Of a stretch of 64,000 nucleotides of DNA, positions 17,275-26,304 are shown piece after piece. The notes below the pieces were generated by a model. It was not told where the DNA came from. It did no database searches and saw only the letters and a list, made by a program, of their open reading frames with translations. A program made the position numbers and the translations under genes. The first letter of the stretch is position 1, and each line of letters opens with the position of its first letter. This stretch comes from Cytobacillus solani (GTDB lineage: Bacteria; Bacillota; Bacilli; Bacillales; Cytobacillaceae), in assembly GCF_001420595.1 (NCBI RefSeq), contig NZ_LJIX01000006.1:131361-195360 (forward strand), given 5' to 3'.

Positions 17275-18138
17275 ATGGGTTGGGTTGAATCGTTGCAGAA
17301 GGCTATTAACTATATGGAAGAACGCATATTAGAGGATCTATCAATGGAAAGTATTGCGAAGCAGGCAAACACTTCTGAATTTCACTTTCAGAGAACTTTC
17401 GCGATTTTAACAGATGTCTCTGTTGGTGAATACCTTCGGCGAAGACGATTATCGTTAGCAGCTCAAGAATTATCCAATACGGATCACAAAATCATTGACC
17501 TGGCATACAAGTATGGCTATGACACTCCTGAGGCTTTTTCAAAGGCATTTCGCAGGCAGCACGGGATTACACCAAGTGAGGCAAGAAAGAACATTGGAAA
17601 GCTAAATTGCTATAACCGCCTGGTCATCCAGGTGAATCTGAAAGGAGCGGAACCGATGAGGTACAAAATTGTGGAAAGAGACAGTTTTCAAGTAGCAGGT
17701 ATTAAAAGAGAGTTTTCATTAAAAAATGAGGAAAATCTAAAGGGAATCCCTAAAATGTGGGATGAAGTAAATGGGGATGGAACGGTTGGCAAATTAGCAG
17801 AGTTAAATAATGGGGAAATTAAAGGGATTCTAGGGGTCTGTGTAGATAAGAGGTTAACACAGTCCGAACCATCCATTGATTACTGGGTTGCTACAGAACA
17901 TATAGGAGATGCATCCGAGGATTTTCTAACTCTAGAAATCCCAGCATCGAAATGGGGCGTATTCGAGGTGCATGGACCTATGCCAGGTGCAATGCCAAAA
18001 GTATGGAAGCAAATTTTCTCAGAATGGTTCCCTTCCAATCAATATGAACATGCGGGAACGCCTGAATTGGAAGTTTATTCAGATGAAGATCCTTCAAGCC
18101 CAGATTTATATTCTGAGATTTGGATCCCTTTAAAATAA
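17275..18138 (+). CDS. AraC-family transcriptional regulator with GyrI-like effector domain
   Basis: Residues 1-105 are an AraC/XylS double helix-turn-helix (AINYMEERILEDLSMESIAKQ, then FSKAFRRQHGITPSEARK). Residues about 125-287 form a GyrI-like/BacR effector-binding domain (MRYKIVERDSFQVAGIKREF, SEWFPSNQYEHAGTPELEVY). The domain pair resembles Rob and many multidrug-responsive regulators. The frame opens at GTG 17266, which lies inside the ribosome site; ATG 17275 after AAGGAG is the start. It sits next to the GNAT-FosB fusion, which could hint at control of resistance, but no operator was identified. Confidence 0.9.
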   Translation: MGWVESLQKAINYMEERILEDLSMESIAKQANTSEFHFQRTFAILTDVSVGEYLRRRRLSLAAQELSNTDHKIIDLAYKYGYDTPEAFSKAFRRQHGITPSEARKNIGKLNCYNRLVIQVNLKGAEPMRYKIVERDSFQVAGIKREFSLKNEENLKGIPKMWDEVNGDGTVGKLAELNNGEIKGILGVCVDKRLTQSEPSIDYWVATEHIGDASEDFLTLEIPASKWGVFEVHGPMPGAMPKVWKQIFSEWFPSNQYEHAGTPELEVYSDEDPSSPDLYSEIWIPLK

Positions 18139-18149
18139 TCACTAAGAGG

Positions 18150-18178
18150 AGCTGCGTATAAAATATGCAGCTCTTTTT
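18150..18178 (+). terminator. Terminator after the AraC-family gene
   Basis: GAGCTGC and GCAGCTC form a stem with an AT-rich loop followed by seven Ts. Confidence 0.8.
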
Positions 18179-18250
18179 TTCTGCAAAAAAAGGGTTTGCA
18201 CGAGATGAAGAGAATGTATGAAGATAGTTTATTAAAAGGGAGTGATTGAG

Positions 18251-18664
18251 ATGAAAGGGAAAATTTTAAGAGTAGGAACAACCTATATTCCAGTCCGAAA
18301 TATCGAGCGATCATCCAGCTGGTATATCAGTAAATTAGGGGCTGAGCTTAGCTATAAAGACGAGGATAAAGCCATTCTTAATTTTGCTAATCAAAGTTTT
18401 TTTCTAGTGCGAGCAAAAGAAAATGAAACGGCTAATTTCTATGATTATCAGGGCCAGGAACGTTTTTCACTTACGTTCGAAGTCAATGGATTATCTGCTT
18501 TAGAGGAATTACATAGGGAGTTTCTTAAAAGCCAAATAAAAGTTGGAGATATAGAAGATAGGGGCCATGCAGGAAAAAACTTTGTATTTAGTGACTTAGA
18601 TGGTAATCTATTCGATGTTTGGAGCGAGTTAAGTCCTGAGTTTAAGGGGAAATTTCACATTTAA
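18251..18664 (+). CDS. VOC (glyoxalase/bleomycin resistance) superfamily protein
   Basis: A 137-residue single VOC-fold protein: TTYIPVRNIERSSSWYISKLGAEL at the N-terminus is the typical first beta-alpha-beta unit, and FVFSDLDGNLFDVWSE the last strand with its acidic residue. A histidine is not evident in the first strand, so metal binding may differ from true glyoxalase I. GTG 18242 would be in frame, but ATG 18251 after AAAAGGGAGTG is the better start. Function is unknown; the family ranges over dioxygenases, isomerases and drug-binding proteins. Confidence 0.85.
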   Translation: MKGKILRVGTTYIPVRNIERSSSWYISKLGAELSYKDEDKAILNFANQSFFLVRAKENETANFYDYQGQERFSLTFEVNGLSALEELHREFLKSQIKVGDIEDRGHAGKNFVFSDLDGNLFDVWSELSPEFKGKFHI

Positions 18665-18775
18665 TCATTCAATATTTTATTAGGAATAGGAATTTCTAAT
18701 TCATTTGAATAGTAATGCTTAACTTGCAAATAATACTCCAGTAAGGTTTATTACCAATGGAGGGAGTACGGCACT

Positions 18776-19192
18776 ATGCAAGTAAGAGATGTTATGAGCA
18801 CGAACGTTCAAAGTTGTTCTAACCAAGATAATTTAAGCATGGTTGCTTCTAAAATGCAGGCATTAAACATTGGATCACTGCCAGTAGTAGAAAACAACCA
18901 AGTGGTAGGAATGGTCACTGACAGGGATATGGTTGTCAGAGGATTAACAAATGGGGCTCCAAATGATTCGATTCAAAGTGTAATGACAAATAACGTCATA
19001 ACTGTTTCATCTTCTTCATCTTTAGAGGAAGCAGCACAATTAATGTCTCAGCACCAGGTTCGGCGCTTGCCTGTTGTAGATAATGGAAATTTAGTTGGGA
19101 TGGTATCTCTCGGAGATCTAGCGATTCGTGAACAAGCTGATCAAAAAGCTGGTCAAGCACTTACGCAAATTTCAAAAAGTGATTTATCCTAG
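18776..19192 (+). CDS. CBS domain-containing protein (YhcV-like)
   Basis: A 138-residue protein made of two CBS motifs (about residues 1-60 and 65-125): VRDVMSTNVQSC, ALNIGSLPVVENNQVVGMVTDRDM, SVMTNNVITV, HQVRRLPVVDNGNLVGMVSLGDL. CBS pairs bind adenosyl nucleotides and usually sense energy state. It resembles B. subtilis YhcV/YlbB-type stand-alone CBS proteins. The RBS GGAGGGAG lies nine bases before ATG, and it is followed directly by a terminator, so it is a single-gene transcript. Confidence 0.9.
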   Translation: MQVRDVMSTNVQSCSNQDNLSMVASKMQALNIGSLPVVENNQVVGMVTDRDMVVRGLTNGAPNDSIQSVMTNNVITVSSSSSLEEAAQLMSQHQVRRLPVVDNGNLVGMVSLGDLAIREQADQKAGQALTQISKSDLS

Positions 19193-19217
19193 GGACACGT
19201 TTAAGTGTCTCTTTTTT
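19192..19217 (+). terminator. Terminator of the CBS-domain gene
   Basis: GGGACAC and GTGTCTC flank a six-base loop with a run of six Ts after it; the stem begins at the stop codon. Confidence 0.85.
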
Positions 19218-19300
19218 ATTTTAAAAGTCTTTATATAGTATTTAAGAGAAAAACGGAGGAATTTGAAAAAATGCAAGGGAGTAAACGTTTTCATTGAGTC

Positions 19301-19384
19301 TTGTCATTCTTCGCAAATATGTTATGATTCTATATGTTTTTATCGGCCCCGACTTTGATGCGAGTTCAAAGTCATTTTTTTTTT
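19301..19384 (+). promoter_or_regulatory. Promoter with short terminator-bearing leader upstream of sulP
   Basis: TTGTCA (19301-19306) and TATGAT (19323-19328) are spaced 16 bp, a plausible sigma-A promoter. Only about 20 bases after the expected start, GACTTTGA and TCAAAGTC form a perfect eight-base stem (19351-19373) followed by ten or more Ts. Transcription would have to pass this hairpin to reach sulP, so it looks like an attenuator or a short stand-alone RNA. It does not match a riboswitch class I can recognise. Confidence 0.6.
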
Positions 19385-19412
19385 GGAAAAAGATTAAGAA
19401 TGAGGTGTTTAT

Positions 19413-20870
19413 TTGAAAGTACTAACAACTAAAGAACAATGGTTAGGCAATATTAGAGGAGATATACTTGCTGGAATAGTGGTCGCATTAGCGCTTATTC
19501 CAGAAGCCATTGCATTTTCTATCATTGCTGGAGTAGACCCAATGGTAGGATTGTATGCCTCTTTCTGCATAGCGGTAACGATTTCCGTTGTAGGCGGCAG
19601 GCCTGGAATGATTTCTGCAGCAACTGGAGCAATGGCACTACTAATGGTTACATTAGTTGCTGATCATGGGATGCAATATTTATTTGCTGCCACGATTTTG
19701 ACCGGTCTTCTGCAAATTTTATTTGGTGTGTTGAAATTGGCTCGTTTTATGAAATTTATCCCGCGATCCGTTATGATTGGTTTCGTTAATGCATTAGCTA
19801 TTTTAATTTTTATGGCGCAGCTTGAACAATTTGTTGATGCAACATGGGTTATGTATGCAATGGTAGCTGGAGCTTTAGCGATCATTTATATTTTCCCAAG
19901 AATAACGAAGGCAGTTCCATCACCATTAGTTGCGATTATAGTTATTACTATTATTGCTATTATGACAAAAAGTGATGTGAAAACTGTAGGGGATATGGGC
20001 ACTTTAACATCTGCTCTCCCATCTTTTTTCTTCCCGGATGTTCCGTTAAATTTAGAAACGTTGAAAATTATCTTCCCATATTCACTAGCTCTTTCCATTG
20101 TAGGTTTATTGGAGTCATTATTAACTGCATCTATTGTAGACGATATGACAGATACAGCTAGTGATAAAAATCGTGAAAGCCGTGGTCAAGGAGTGGCAAA
20201 TATTGTTGCCGGATTATTTGGAGGAATGGCTGGCTGTGCTATGATTGGTCAATCCGTAATCAATGTAAAATCTGGTGGAAGAGGTAGGCTTTCTGCTCTT
20301 GTTGCTGGAACCTTTTTGATGTTTTTGATCTTAGCACTTGGAAACATCGTTGTTCAGATTCCGATGGCTGCCCTAGTTGGTGTGATGATTATGGTTTCAA
20401 TTGGGACTTTTGATTGGGCTTCAATTAAAGGATTAGCTAAAACGCCTGTCACAGACTCCATAGTCATGATCACGACAACGGTAACGACTGTGTTCACTCA
20501 TGATCTTTCAAAAGGGGTATTTGCAGGGATTATTTTAAGTGCCATCTTCTTTGTCGCAAAAATCTCTAAGGTTCAGGTAATCTCAAAAATAGAAGGTAAT
20601 AAGAAAGTATATGCGGTTAAAGGGCAAGTGTTTTTTGCTTCAGTTGATGAACTTGTTACGGCTTTCGATTATAACGGAGATGTAAATGAAGTAGATATAG
20701 ATTTCACCCACGCGCATATTTGGGATGACTCAGGGGTTGCAGCGATTGATAAAATTGTATTAAAGCTGAGGGTTCATGGGGTATCTGTTCAATTATCTGG
20801 GTTAAATAAACCTAGTTCGAATTTAATTGATCGATTAGCCGTTCATCCTAAGGCTGGAGCGAAGTTTTAG
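19413..20870 (+). CDS. SulP family inorganic anion transporter
   Basis: SLC26/SulP-type permease of 485 residues: the membrane part (about 1-390) begins with the family sequence [31 protein letters not shown], and a short C-terminal STAS domain (about 395-485) contains [21 protein letters not shown]. Substrates in the family are sulfate, bicarbonate or dicarboxylates, and this one cannot be resolved by eye; short versions resemble B. subtilis YbaR. Start is TTG 19413 with GAGGTG upstream. It is alone between its own leader and terminator. Confidence 0.92.
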   Translation: MKVLTTKEQWLGNIRGDILAGIVVALALIPEAIAFSIIAGVDPMVGLYASFCIAVTISVVGGRPGMISAATGAMALLMVTLVADHGMQYLFAATILTGLLQILFGVLKLARFMKFIPRSVMIGFVNALAILIFMAQLEQFVDATWVMYAMVAGALAIIYIFPRITKAVPSPLVAIIVITIIAIMTKSDVKTVGDMGTLTSALPSFFFPDVPLNLETLKIIFPYSLALSIVGLLESLLTASIVDDMTDTASDKNRESRGQGVANIVAGLFGGMAGCAMIGQSVINVKSGGRGRLSALVAGTFLMFLILALGNIVVQIPMAALVGVMIMVSIGTFDWASIKGLAKTPVTDSIVMITTTVTTVFTHDLSKGVFAGIILSAIFFVAKISKVQVISKIEGNKKVYAVKGQVFFASVDELVTAFDYNGDVNEVDIDFTHAHIWDDSGVAAIDKIVLKLRVHGVSVQLSGLNKPSSNLIDRLAVHPKAGAKF

Positions 20871-20879
20871 GTCAATAGA

Positions 20880-20906
20880 AATCACGGTCATTAAGTGATT
20901 TTTTTC
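20880..20906 (+). terminator. Terminator of sulP
   Basis: AAATCAC and GTGATTT flank a ten-base loop, followed by T residues. Confidence 0.7.
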
Positions 20907-21124
20907 AATAAAATTGGACATTTCTTCAACGTTTAGAACATAAATTGGATATTGGTAAATAGATCAAAATGGTTCATTTTTTTAGTAAAACATGATATAT
21001 TGTTTATCGCGGTTAAAATGATAAAAAATTAATCAATATATAAATAACCTTTCTTTGAGTTTTCGGTTTAATGGATCTTAGTTATGTTCATACGGTAATG
21101 CAAAGAATAGGGGAAGGTGTAAAA

Positions 21125-23077
21125 ATGAATAAACAGTTTCAAAAAGATCAAAATATATTAAATAAATATGTGGTCTTTTTCTTTTTAGCAGTTGTTCTTC
21201 TATGGATGAAAACATTTATTGTTCAATCCACACAGTTTGACTTAGGAATTGAAAGTTCCTTGCAACAGTTTCTATTATTCTTAAATCCATTAGGGTCCTC
21301 TTTATTATTTTTGGGACTAGCTTTCTTTTTTAAAGGAAGGAAAAAGTATATTTTCTTGCTGATAATTGATTTTCTATTATCATTTCTTTTATTTGCCAAT
21401 GTATTGTTTTACCGATTCTTTAATGACTTTATTACATTGCCGACTTTAACGCAGACACAAAATTTTGGCGATGTAAGTGGAAGCATCAGCTCTCTTTTAA
21501 AACCGTATGATTTCTTATTCTTTATTGATATCATTCTTTTGATAGGCTTGCTTTCTTTTAAATTTGTGAAGATTGAAGTGAAAGATATTGGCCGCCGGAA
21601 GGTAGCTGCTATATTATCACTTGCTTTAGGGATTTCAAGTTTAAACCTTGCTATAGCAGAGGCAGACCGTCCTCAGCTATTAACAAGAGGATTTGACCGA
21701 AACTACATTGTTAAATATTTGGGAATGTATAACTACACAATTTATGATGCGGTTCAAAGCACGAAAGCATCTGCCCAAAGGGTTATGGCAGATAGCAATG
21801 ACATTACAGAAGTCGTTAACTTTACTCAATCGAATTATGCTAAGCCAAATCCGGCATATTTTGCTAAGGGCGAAGGAATGAATGTTATCTATTTGCATCT
21901 TGAATCCATTCAGAACTTCCTGATTAATTACAAGCTGAATGGGGAAGAGGTAACACCGTTTCTAAATTCATTGACAAGTGAAGGAAACACGCTTTACTTT
22001 GATAACTTCTTCCATCAAACTGGACAAGGCAAAACGGCCGATGCAGAATTTATGCTGGAAAATTCATTGCATGGATTGCCTTCAGGCTCAGCATTTACAA
22101 CAAAAGGATTAAATACGTTCCAGGCTGCACCAGCTATTCTAGGTCAGCAAGGCTATACGTCCGCAGTATTTCACGGGAATTCAGGAAGCTTCTGGAACCG
22201 TAATGAAATTTATAAATCATTTGGCTTTAACAAATTTTTTGATTCAAGCTATTATGATATGAAGCCGGAAGATTTAGCGGATTATGGGTTAATGGATAAG
22301 CCGTTCTTTGAGCAATCCATTCCACTATTGGAATCATTGCCACAGCCGTTCTATACAAAATTTATTACAGTAACACATCATTATCCATATCCAATTAAAG
22401 ATGAAGATGCGACAATTGCCCCGCATACAACTGGTGATAAATCAGTTGACCGCTACTTCCAGACAGCTCGTTATGCTGATGAAGCCTTAAAGCAATTTTT
22501 TGACTACCTAAAGGAATCCGGGTTATATGATAATTCGATTATTATCATGTATGGTGACCATTATGGAATTTCAGAAAATCATAATAAAGCAATGGAAAAA
22601 GTGCTAGGTAAAGAAATTACGTCTTTTGAGAGCACTGGTTTACAACGAGTGCCGTTATTTATCCGAGTGCCTGGCGTGCAAGGTGGAGTGAACCATGAGT
22701 ATGGCGGACAAATGGACATACTCCCAACCCTTCTTCACTTGCTGGGAATAGAAACAAAGGATTATGTACAGTTCGGAACAGATCTATTATCTGAACAGCA
22801 TGATGATCTAGTTCCTTTCCGAAATGGCAACTTTGTAAGCTCAACGATTACTGCTATTGATGGCAAATTCTATGATTCAAAGACTGGTTTGCTAGTAGAA
22901 GAAGACAGATTACCTGAAGCAGAAAAATTGCAGGAAAGTGCGAGTCATAAATTATCTCTTTCTGATAGGGTTGTCAATGGGGATCTATTGCGTTTCTATA
23001 CGCCTGAAGGGTTTACTCCAGTTGACCGCTCGCAATATAAATATAATGAATCTGAAGTGGTTGAATCTGAAGAATAG
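21125..23077 (+). CDS. ltaS: Lipoteichoic acid synthase (LtaS family)
   Basis: Polymerises glycerol phosphate from phosphatidylglycerol onto the glycolipid anchor outside the membrane. Five N-terminal membrane helices (about residues 15-195) precede an extracellular sulfatase-fold domain. The catalytic threonine (about Thr304) is in HQTGQGKTADAEF; the metal-site elements VFHGNSGSFWNRN and IIMYGDHYGIS are present. Length is 650 residues, as in B. subtilis LtaS and its paralogues YfnI and YqgS, between which I cannot decide; YvgJ is less likely because the synthase catalytic residues are intact. An in-frame upstream start exists at 21071, but ATG 21125 with GGGGAAGGTG is preferred. Confidence 0.92.
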   Translation: MNKQFQKDQNILNKYVVFFFLAVVLLWMKTFIVQSTQFDLGIESSLQQFLLFLNPLGSSLLFLGLAFFFKGRKKYIFLLIIDFLLSFLLFANVLFYRFFNDFITLPTLTQTQNFGDVSGSISSLLKPYDFLFFIDIILLIGLLSFKFVKIEVKDIGRRKVAAILSLALGISSLNLAIAEADRPQLLTRGFDRNYIVKYLGMYNYTIYDAVQSTKASAQRVMADSNDITEVVNFTQSNYAKPNPAYFAKGEGMNVIYLHLESIQNFLINYKLNGEEVTPFLNSLTSEGNTLYFDNFFHQTGQGKTADAEFMLENSLHGLPSGSAFTTKGLNTFQAAPAILGQQGYTSAVFHGNSGSFWNRNEIYKSFGFNKFFDSSYYDMKPEDLADYGLMDKPFFEQSIPLLESLPQPFYTKFITVTHHYPYPIKDEDATIAPHTTGDKSVDRYFQTARYADEALKQFFDYLKESGLYDNSIIIMYGDHYGISENHNKAMEKVLGKEITSFESTGLQRVPLFIRVPGVQGGVNHEYGGQMDILPTLLHLLGIETKDYVQFGTDLLSEQHDDLVPFRNGNFVSSTITAIDGKFYDSKTGLLVEEDRLPEAEKLQESASHKLSLSDRVVNGDLLRFYTPEGFTPVDRSQYKYNESEVVESEE

Positions 23078-23089
23078 CAACATTAAAAG

Positions 23090-23118
23090 GCTGCCTGTGA
23101 AATCAGGCAGCTTTTTTT
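23090..23118 (+). terminator. Terminator of ltaS
   Basis: GCTGCCTG and CAGGCAGC form a perfect eight-base stem with a six-base loop and seven Ts. Confidence 0.92.
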
Positions 23119-23263
23119 AAAATTGCATACGTATGAAGCGATAGATTAAGTGAATAAAAAGTAAAATAGAAATCATACGAAGAAAAGTTTCCTTTCTTAA
23201 TAGTGATTCATACATATATAAATATGGGCGGAGACAGTCGGGAAAAAATTCCTCAATAAACAT
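23117..23263 (-). CDS. Putative 48-residue membrane protein
   Basis: A short minus-strand frame, ATG 23263 to TAA 23117, preceded by AAAGGGAGTG at a spacing of about eight. The product begins MFIEEFFPDCLRPYLYMY and has a hydrophobic stretch, MISILLFIHLIYRFI, near its C-terminus, flanked by Arg and Lys residues, as in small single-pass membrane proteins. Its stop abuts the ltaS terminator T run and it is divergent from ddl, a sensible gene layout. I do not recognise the family. Part of the 5' end lies in an inverted repeat, so an RNA role is an alternative. Confidence 0.5.
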   Translation of the reverse strand: MFIEEFFPDCLRPYLYMYESLLRKETFLRMISILLFIHLIYRFIRMQF

Positions 23264-23274
23264 ATATGAATCAC
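23202..23274. repeat. Inverted repeat between ltaS and ddl
   Basis: AGTGATTCATA at 23202-23212 is matched by TATGAATCACT at 23264-23274, with additional AT pairing inside; about 50 bases separate the arms. It overlaps the start and ribosome site of the putative 48-residue minus-strand gene. Confidence 0.6.
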
Positions 23275-23338
23275 TCCCTTTCTTAATTAAGTAAGTGGTA
23301 AAATAGGTAGGTGCAATTCCAAATGGAGGTTTGTTTAA

Positions 23339-24421
23339 ATGATGAAAACAAAAATTGGTCTTTTATATGGCGGTAAATCCGCAGAACATGATGTTTCGAT
23401 GCAGACGGCAATGGCTGTAATAAAAGCATTAGATCTAGAGAAATTTGAAATTCATCCAATATATATTTCAACAAGCGGGGAATGGATTAAAGGTCAGCAA
23501 TTATTGAGACCTGTGACAAATATAAAAGAATTGGCATTTTCTAACACGGAAGCATTGCCACAAGCAGCTTTAGCACCTGACTTATTTCAAGCATCCGAAC
23601 AGAGCGGTCCTTTTGATGTGATTTTTCCATTATTACATGGACCAAATGGAGAGGATGGTACAGTACAGGGATTATTAGAGCTTATGAACCTTCCTTATGT
23701 AGGCAATGGAGTTCTTGCTTCCTCAGCAGGCATGGATAAAGTTATTATGAAAAACGTTTTTGCACAGGCTGGTCTTCCACAGGTGAAGTATACATGGTTT
23801 ATCCGCAGCGAATGGGAAAATGCGAAGGATGATGCCTACAATAAAGTAGAAAATGAGCTTGGCTATCCTTGTTTCGTTAAACCAGCGAATCTTGGCTCAA
23901 GTGTTGGTATAAGTAAATGTTCAAACCGTTCAGAGCTTGAGCGAGCATTTAAAGAGGCCTTTCAATTTGATCGAAAAATTATCATTGAAGAAGGTGTCAC
24001 TGCACGAGAAATCGAGGCGGGGGTACTTGGAAATGATTATCCGGAATGCTCGGTCGCTGGTGAGATTGTTCCAAAGAAGGAATTTTATGATTATAAGGCA
24101 AAATACGAAGATGGCAATACAGCATTAATTATCCCAGCTGAAATTACGGAGACGGAATATAATGAACTGAAGGAAATGGCAATCAAAGCCTTTAAAGAAC
24201 TTGACTGTTCAGGGCTTGTAAGAGCTGATTTCTTCCTGACAAGAGAAGGCAAATGGTATATTAACGAGATTAATACCATGCCTGGTTTTACACCATTTAG
24301 CATGTTTCCGTTACTCTGGAAGCATACTGGGGTAGAATATCCGCAGCTGATTGAAAAACTAGTCAATCTTGCAAAAGAAAGACATGCAGAAAAGCAAAAT
24401 ATTAAACATACGATGGAATAA
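23339..24421 (+). CDS. ddl: D-alanine--D-alanine ligase
   Basis: ATP-grasp enzyme that makes D-Ala-D-Ala for peptidoglycan; its product is used by MurF, encoded next. Motifs: [18 protein letters not shown] (N-terminal substrate loop), [35 protein letters not shown], the [13 protein letters not shown] glycine-rich loop and the C-terminal [23 protein letters not shown] with metal-binding Glu and Asn. Length 360 is normal. Start ATG 23339 (or 23342) follows GGAGG. Alanine racemase, at 39145, supplies its substrate. Confidence 0.97.
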   Translation: MMKTKIGLLYGGKSAEHDVSMQTAMAVIKALDLEKFEIHPIYISTSGEWIKGQQLLRPVTNIKELAFSNTEALPQAALAPDLFQASEQSGPFDVIFPLLHGPNGEDGTVQGLLELMNLPYVGNGVLASSAGMDKVIMKNVFAQAGLPQVKYTWFIRSEWENAKDDAYNKVENELGYPCFVKPANLGSSVGISKCSNRSELERAFKEAFQFDRKIIIEEGVTAREIEAGVLGNDYPECSVAGEIVPKKEFYDYKAKYEDGNTALIIPAEITETEYNELKEMAIKAFKELDCSGLVRADFFLTREGKWYINEINTMPGFTPFSMFPLLWKHTGVEYPQLIEKLVNLAKERHAEKQNIKHTME

Positions 24422-24422
24422 A

Positions 24423-24575
24423 GAAAAGCGGAGGCGGCTTGATCATCGCCGTACAGACTGGAAGGGCCGCGACTGAGATATAGGAGACACAATGAGCGAA
24501 AGCGAATGGATGTCGACTTATCGTAGGGAGGGGACCTGAAATTTGATAGGCGATAGGCGCCGGAGCTAGACAAAT
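24423..24575 (-). repeat. Dispersed repeat, family 1, copy B (reverse orientation)
   Basis: Reverse complement of the 155-bp family-1 unit, from AAAAGCGGAGGCGGC to GGAGCTAGACAA. It starts one base after the ddl stop codon. It is joined head-to-tail to a family-2 unit. Confidence 0.88.
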
Positions 24576-24707
24576 CGAAAAGCGGAGGGGGCTTGCCCAG
24601 GGGAGACAAGCATAAGACAGATCGGCAGGAAGGTTGTACTTTAACCTTCAAGACGAGATGGCTTATGACCTCGAGCCCCTAGCCGCTGGAGCTGGACAAT
24701 TCGAAAA
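24576..24707 (-). repeat. Dispersed repeat, family 2, copy B (reverse orientation)
   Basis: About 132 bp with the same ends as family 1 (GAAAAGCGGAGG at one side, GGAGCTGGACAATTC at the other) but a different interior, including the hairpin GAAGGTT ... AACCTTC. The matching copy lies at 45358-45482. The remaining bases to murF (24708-24795) hold only its ribosome site. Confidence 0.85.
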
Positions 24708-24795
24708 GACACGGCGATATTTTCGGCGTGCTCTCTTTTATACATAATGACGCATGCACAATTAATAAAATGCTGTCTGAAAAGGAGGTAAATAG

Positions 24796-26169
24796 ATGAT
24801 TAAGCGAACGCTTCGTGAGATTTCTGAGATGATAAAAGTTGAGAATGACGTTTCAGCATTTAAAGATTCAGCTATTAGCGGTGTCAGTATTGATTCAAGA
24901 AAATTGAATTTGGGGAATCTGTTTATTCCTTTTAAGGGGGAAAATTCAGATGGTCATCGATTTGTAGAGGAAGCTATTAAAAAAGGAGCAGCAGCAGCCT
25001 TTTGGCAAAAGGATGTTCCTAACCCGCCACTGCATTTGCCTATTTTAGTTGTAGAGGATCCGTTGATAGCCTTGCAAGAGTTAGCGCGTAAATACCGCAA
25101 TGAGCTGGATGTTAAGGTAGTTGGGATTACAGGAAGTAATGGAAAGACGACGACAAAGGATATAACGGCAAACCTGCTTTCCTTAAAATACAAAGTGCAA
25201 AAAACAGAGGGGAATTTTAATAATGAAATTGGCCTCCCATTAACGATTCTTGGATTAGAAAAAGATACAGAAATGGCTGTTCTAGAAATGGGGATGAGCA
25301 GCAAGGGAGAGATTGATTTTCTTACCCGCTTAGCACGGCCAGAGGCTGCTATTATTACGAATATCGGTGAATCCCATCTTCTAGATTTAGGTTCAAGAGA
25401 AGGGATTGCGGAAGCAAAGCTGGAGATTGTTAACGGTCTACAGGAAAATGGCTTACTTGCTTATTACGGGGACGAACCTTTATTAACACAACAATTAAAG
25501 AACTTAGAAAGAAGTATCGACACAAAGACGTTTGGAAGAACGATCAAAAATGACCTTTATCCAGTGGAAATTGAACAAAATGATACTGGGAGCTCGTTTG
25601 TCATCAATGCTTCTGAGTCAACATTTTTTCTTCCTGTCCTTGGAACGCATAATGTATTAAATGCGATGGCAGCCATGGCTGTTGCCAATTTTTTCGGTAT
25701 TCCTTATGAAAAGATGAATGACGGTTTTACCGGATTGAAATTGACAAATATGAGGACAGAGCTGCTTCAAGGAAAAATGGGTGAAAAAATTATTAATGAT
25801 GCGTACAATGCAAGTCCGACATCGATGTATGCAGCTATTGAGTTAATTGCCCATCTTCCTGGGTATAAGAATAAGGTTCTTGTTCTTGGTGATATGCTTG
25901 AACTAGGACCAGAAGAAGAAGAATTCCACCGCAAAATGGGCGAGTCTATTGACTCCAATAAAATAGATTATGTCTTTACTTTTGGAAACCTAGGAAAGCA
26001 TATTGCTGAAGGGGCAAAAATCTCCTTGCCAGCAAATCGAGTTTTTGCTTATACAGAGAAACAGCCTCTTATTGATGAGCTGAAAAAATTAGTAAATGAA
26101 GACACAATTATATTAGTGAAGGCATCAAGAGGAATGATGCTCGAGGAAGTTGTCTCGGCATTACAATAG
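24796..26169 (+). CDS. murF: UDP-N-acetylmuramoyl-tripeptide--D-alanyl-D-alanine ligase
   Basis: Mur ligase that adds D-Ala-D-Ala to the UDP-MurNAc-tripeptide in the cytoplasm. An N-terminal substrate domain (SGVSIDSRKLNLGNLFIPF) precedes the central ATPase domain with P-loop VGITGSNGKTTTKD, EMGMSSKGEIDFL and NIGESHLLDLGSREGIAEAK, and a C-terminal Rossmann-like domain with INDAYNASPTSMYAA and VLGDMLELG. Length 457 is normal. AAAGGAGG lies before ATG. It follows ddl as in B. subtilis, but two repeats separate them here. Confidence 0.97.
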   Translation: MIKRTLREISEMIKVENDVSAFKDSAISGVSIDSRKLNLGNLFIPFKGENSDGHRFVEEAIKKGAAAAFWQKDVPNPPLHLPILVVEDPLIALQELARKYRNELDVKVVGITGSNGKTTTKDITANLLSLKYKVQKTEGNFNNEIGLPLTILGLEKDTEMAVLEMGMSSKGEIDFLTRLARPEAAIITNIGESHLLDLGSREGIAEAKLEIVNGLQENGLLAYYGDEPLLTQQLKNLERSIDTKTFGRTIKNDLYPVEIEQNDTGSSFVINASESTFFLPVLGTHNVLNAMAAMAVANFFGIPYEKMNDGFTGLKLTNMRTELLQGKMGEKIINDAYNASPTSMYAAIELIAHLPGYKNKVLVLGDMLELGPEEEEFHRKMGESIDSNKIDYVFTFGNLGKHIAEGAKISLPANRVFAYTEKQPLIDELKKLVNEDTIILVKASRGMMLEEVVSALQ

Positions 26170-26175
26170 AATTGT

Positions 26176-26212
26176 AAAAATCCCTGTTCAGTTTTCTGAA
26201 TAGGGATTTTTT
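26176..26212 (+). terminator. Terminator of murF
   Basis: AAAAATCCCTGTTCAG and CTGAATAGGGATTTTTT form a long stem around TTTT, with U-rich 3' side. Confidence 0.9.
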
Positions 26213-26304
26213 ATTTTACTAGAAATCAGTTGCAAAAAGTTTCCATGTATCATATAGTGTGTATATAGATATAAACAGTATAACAGCTATAGGAGGACTT
26301 ATCT

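Noticed and set aside
24091-24651. 186-codon minus-strand frame across the ddl 3' end and repeat B
   Set aside because: Half is antisense to ddl and the other half is repeat sequence, so it is not a gene.
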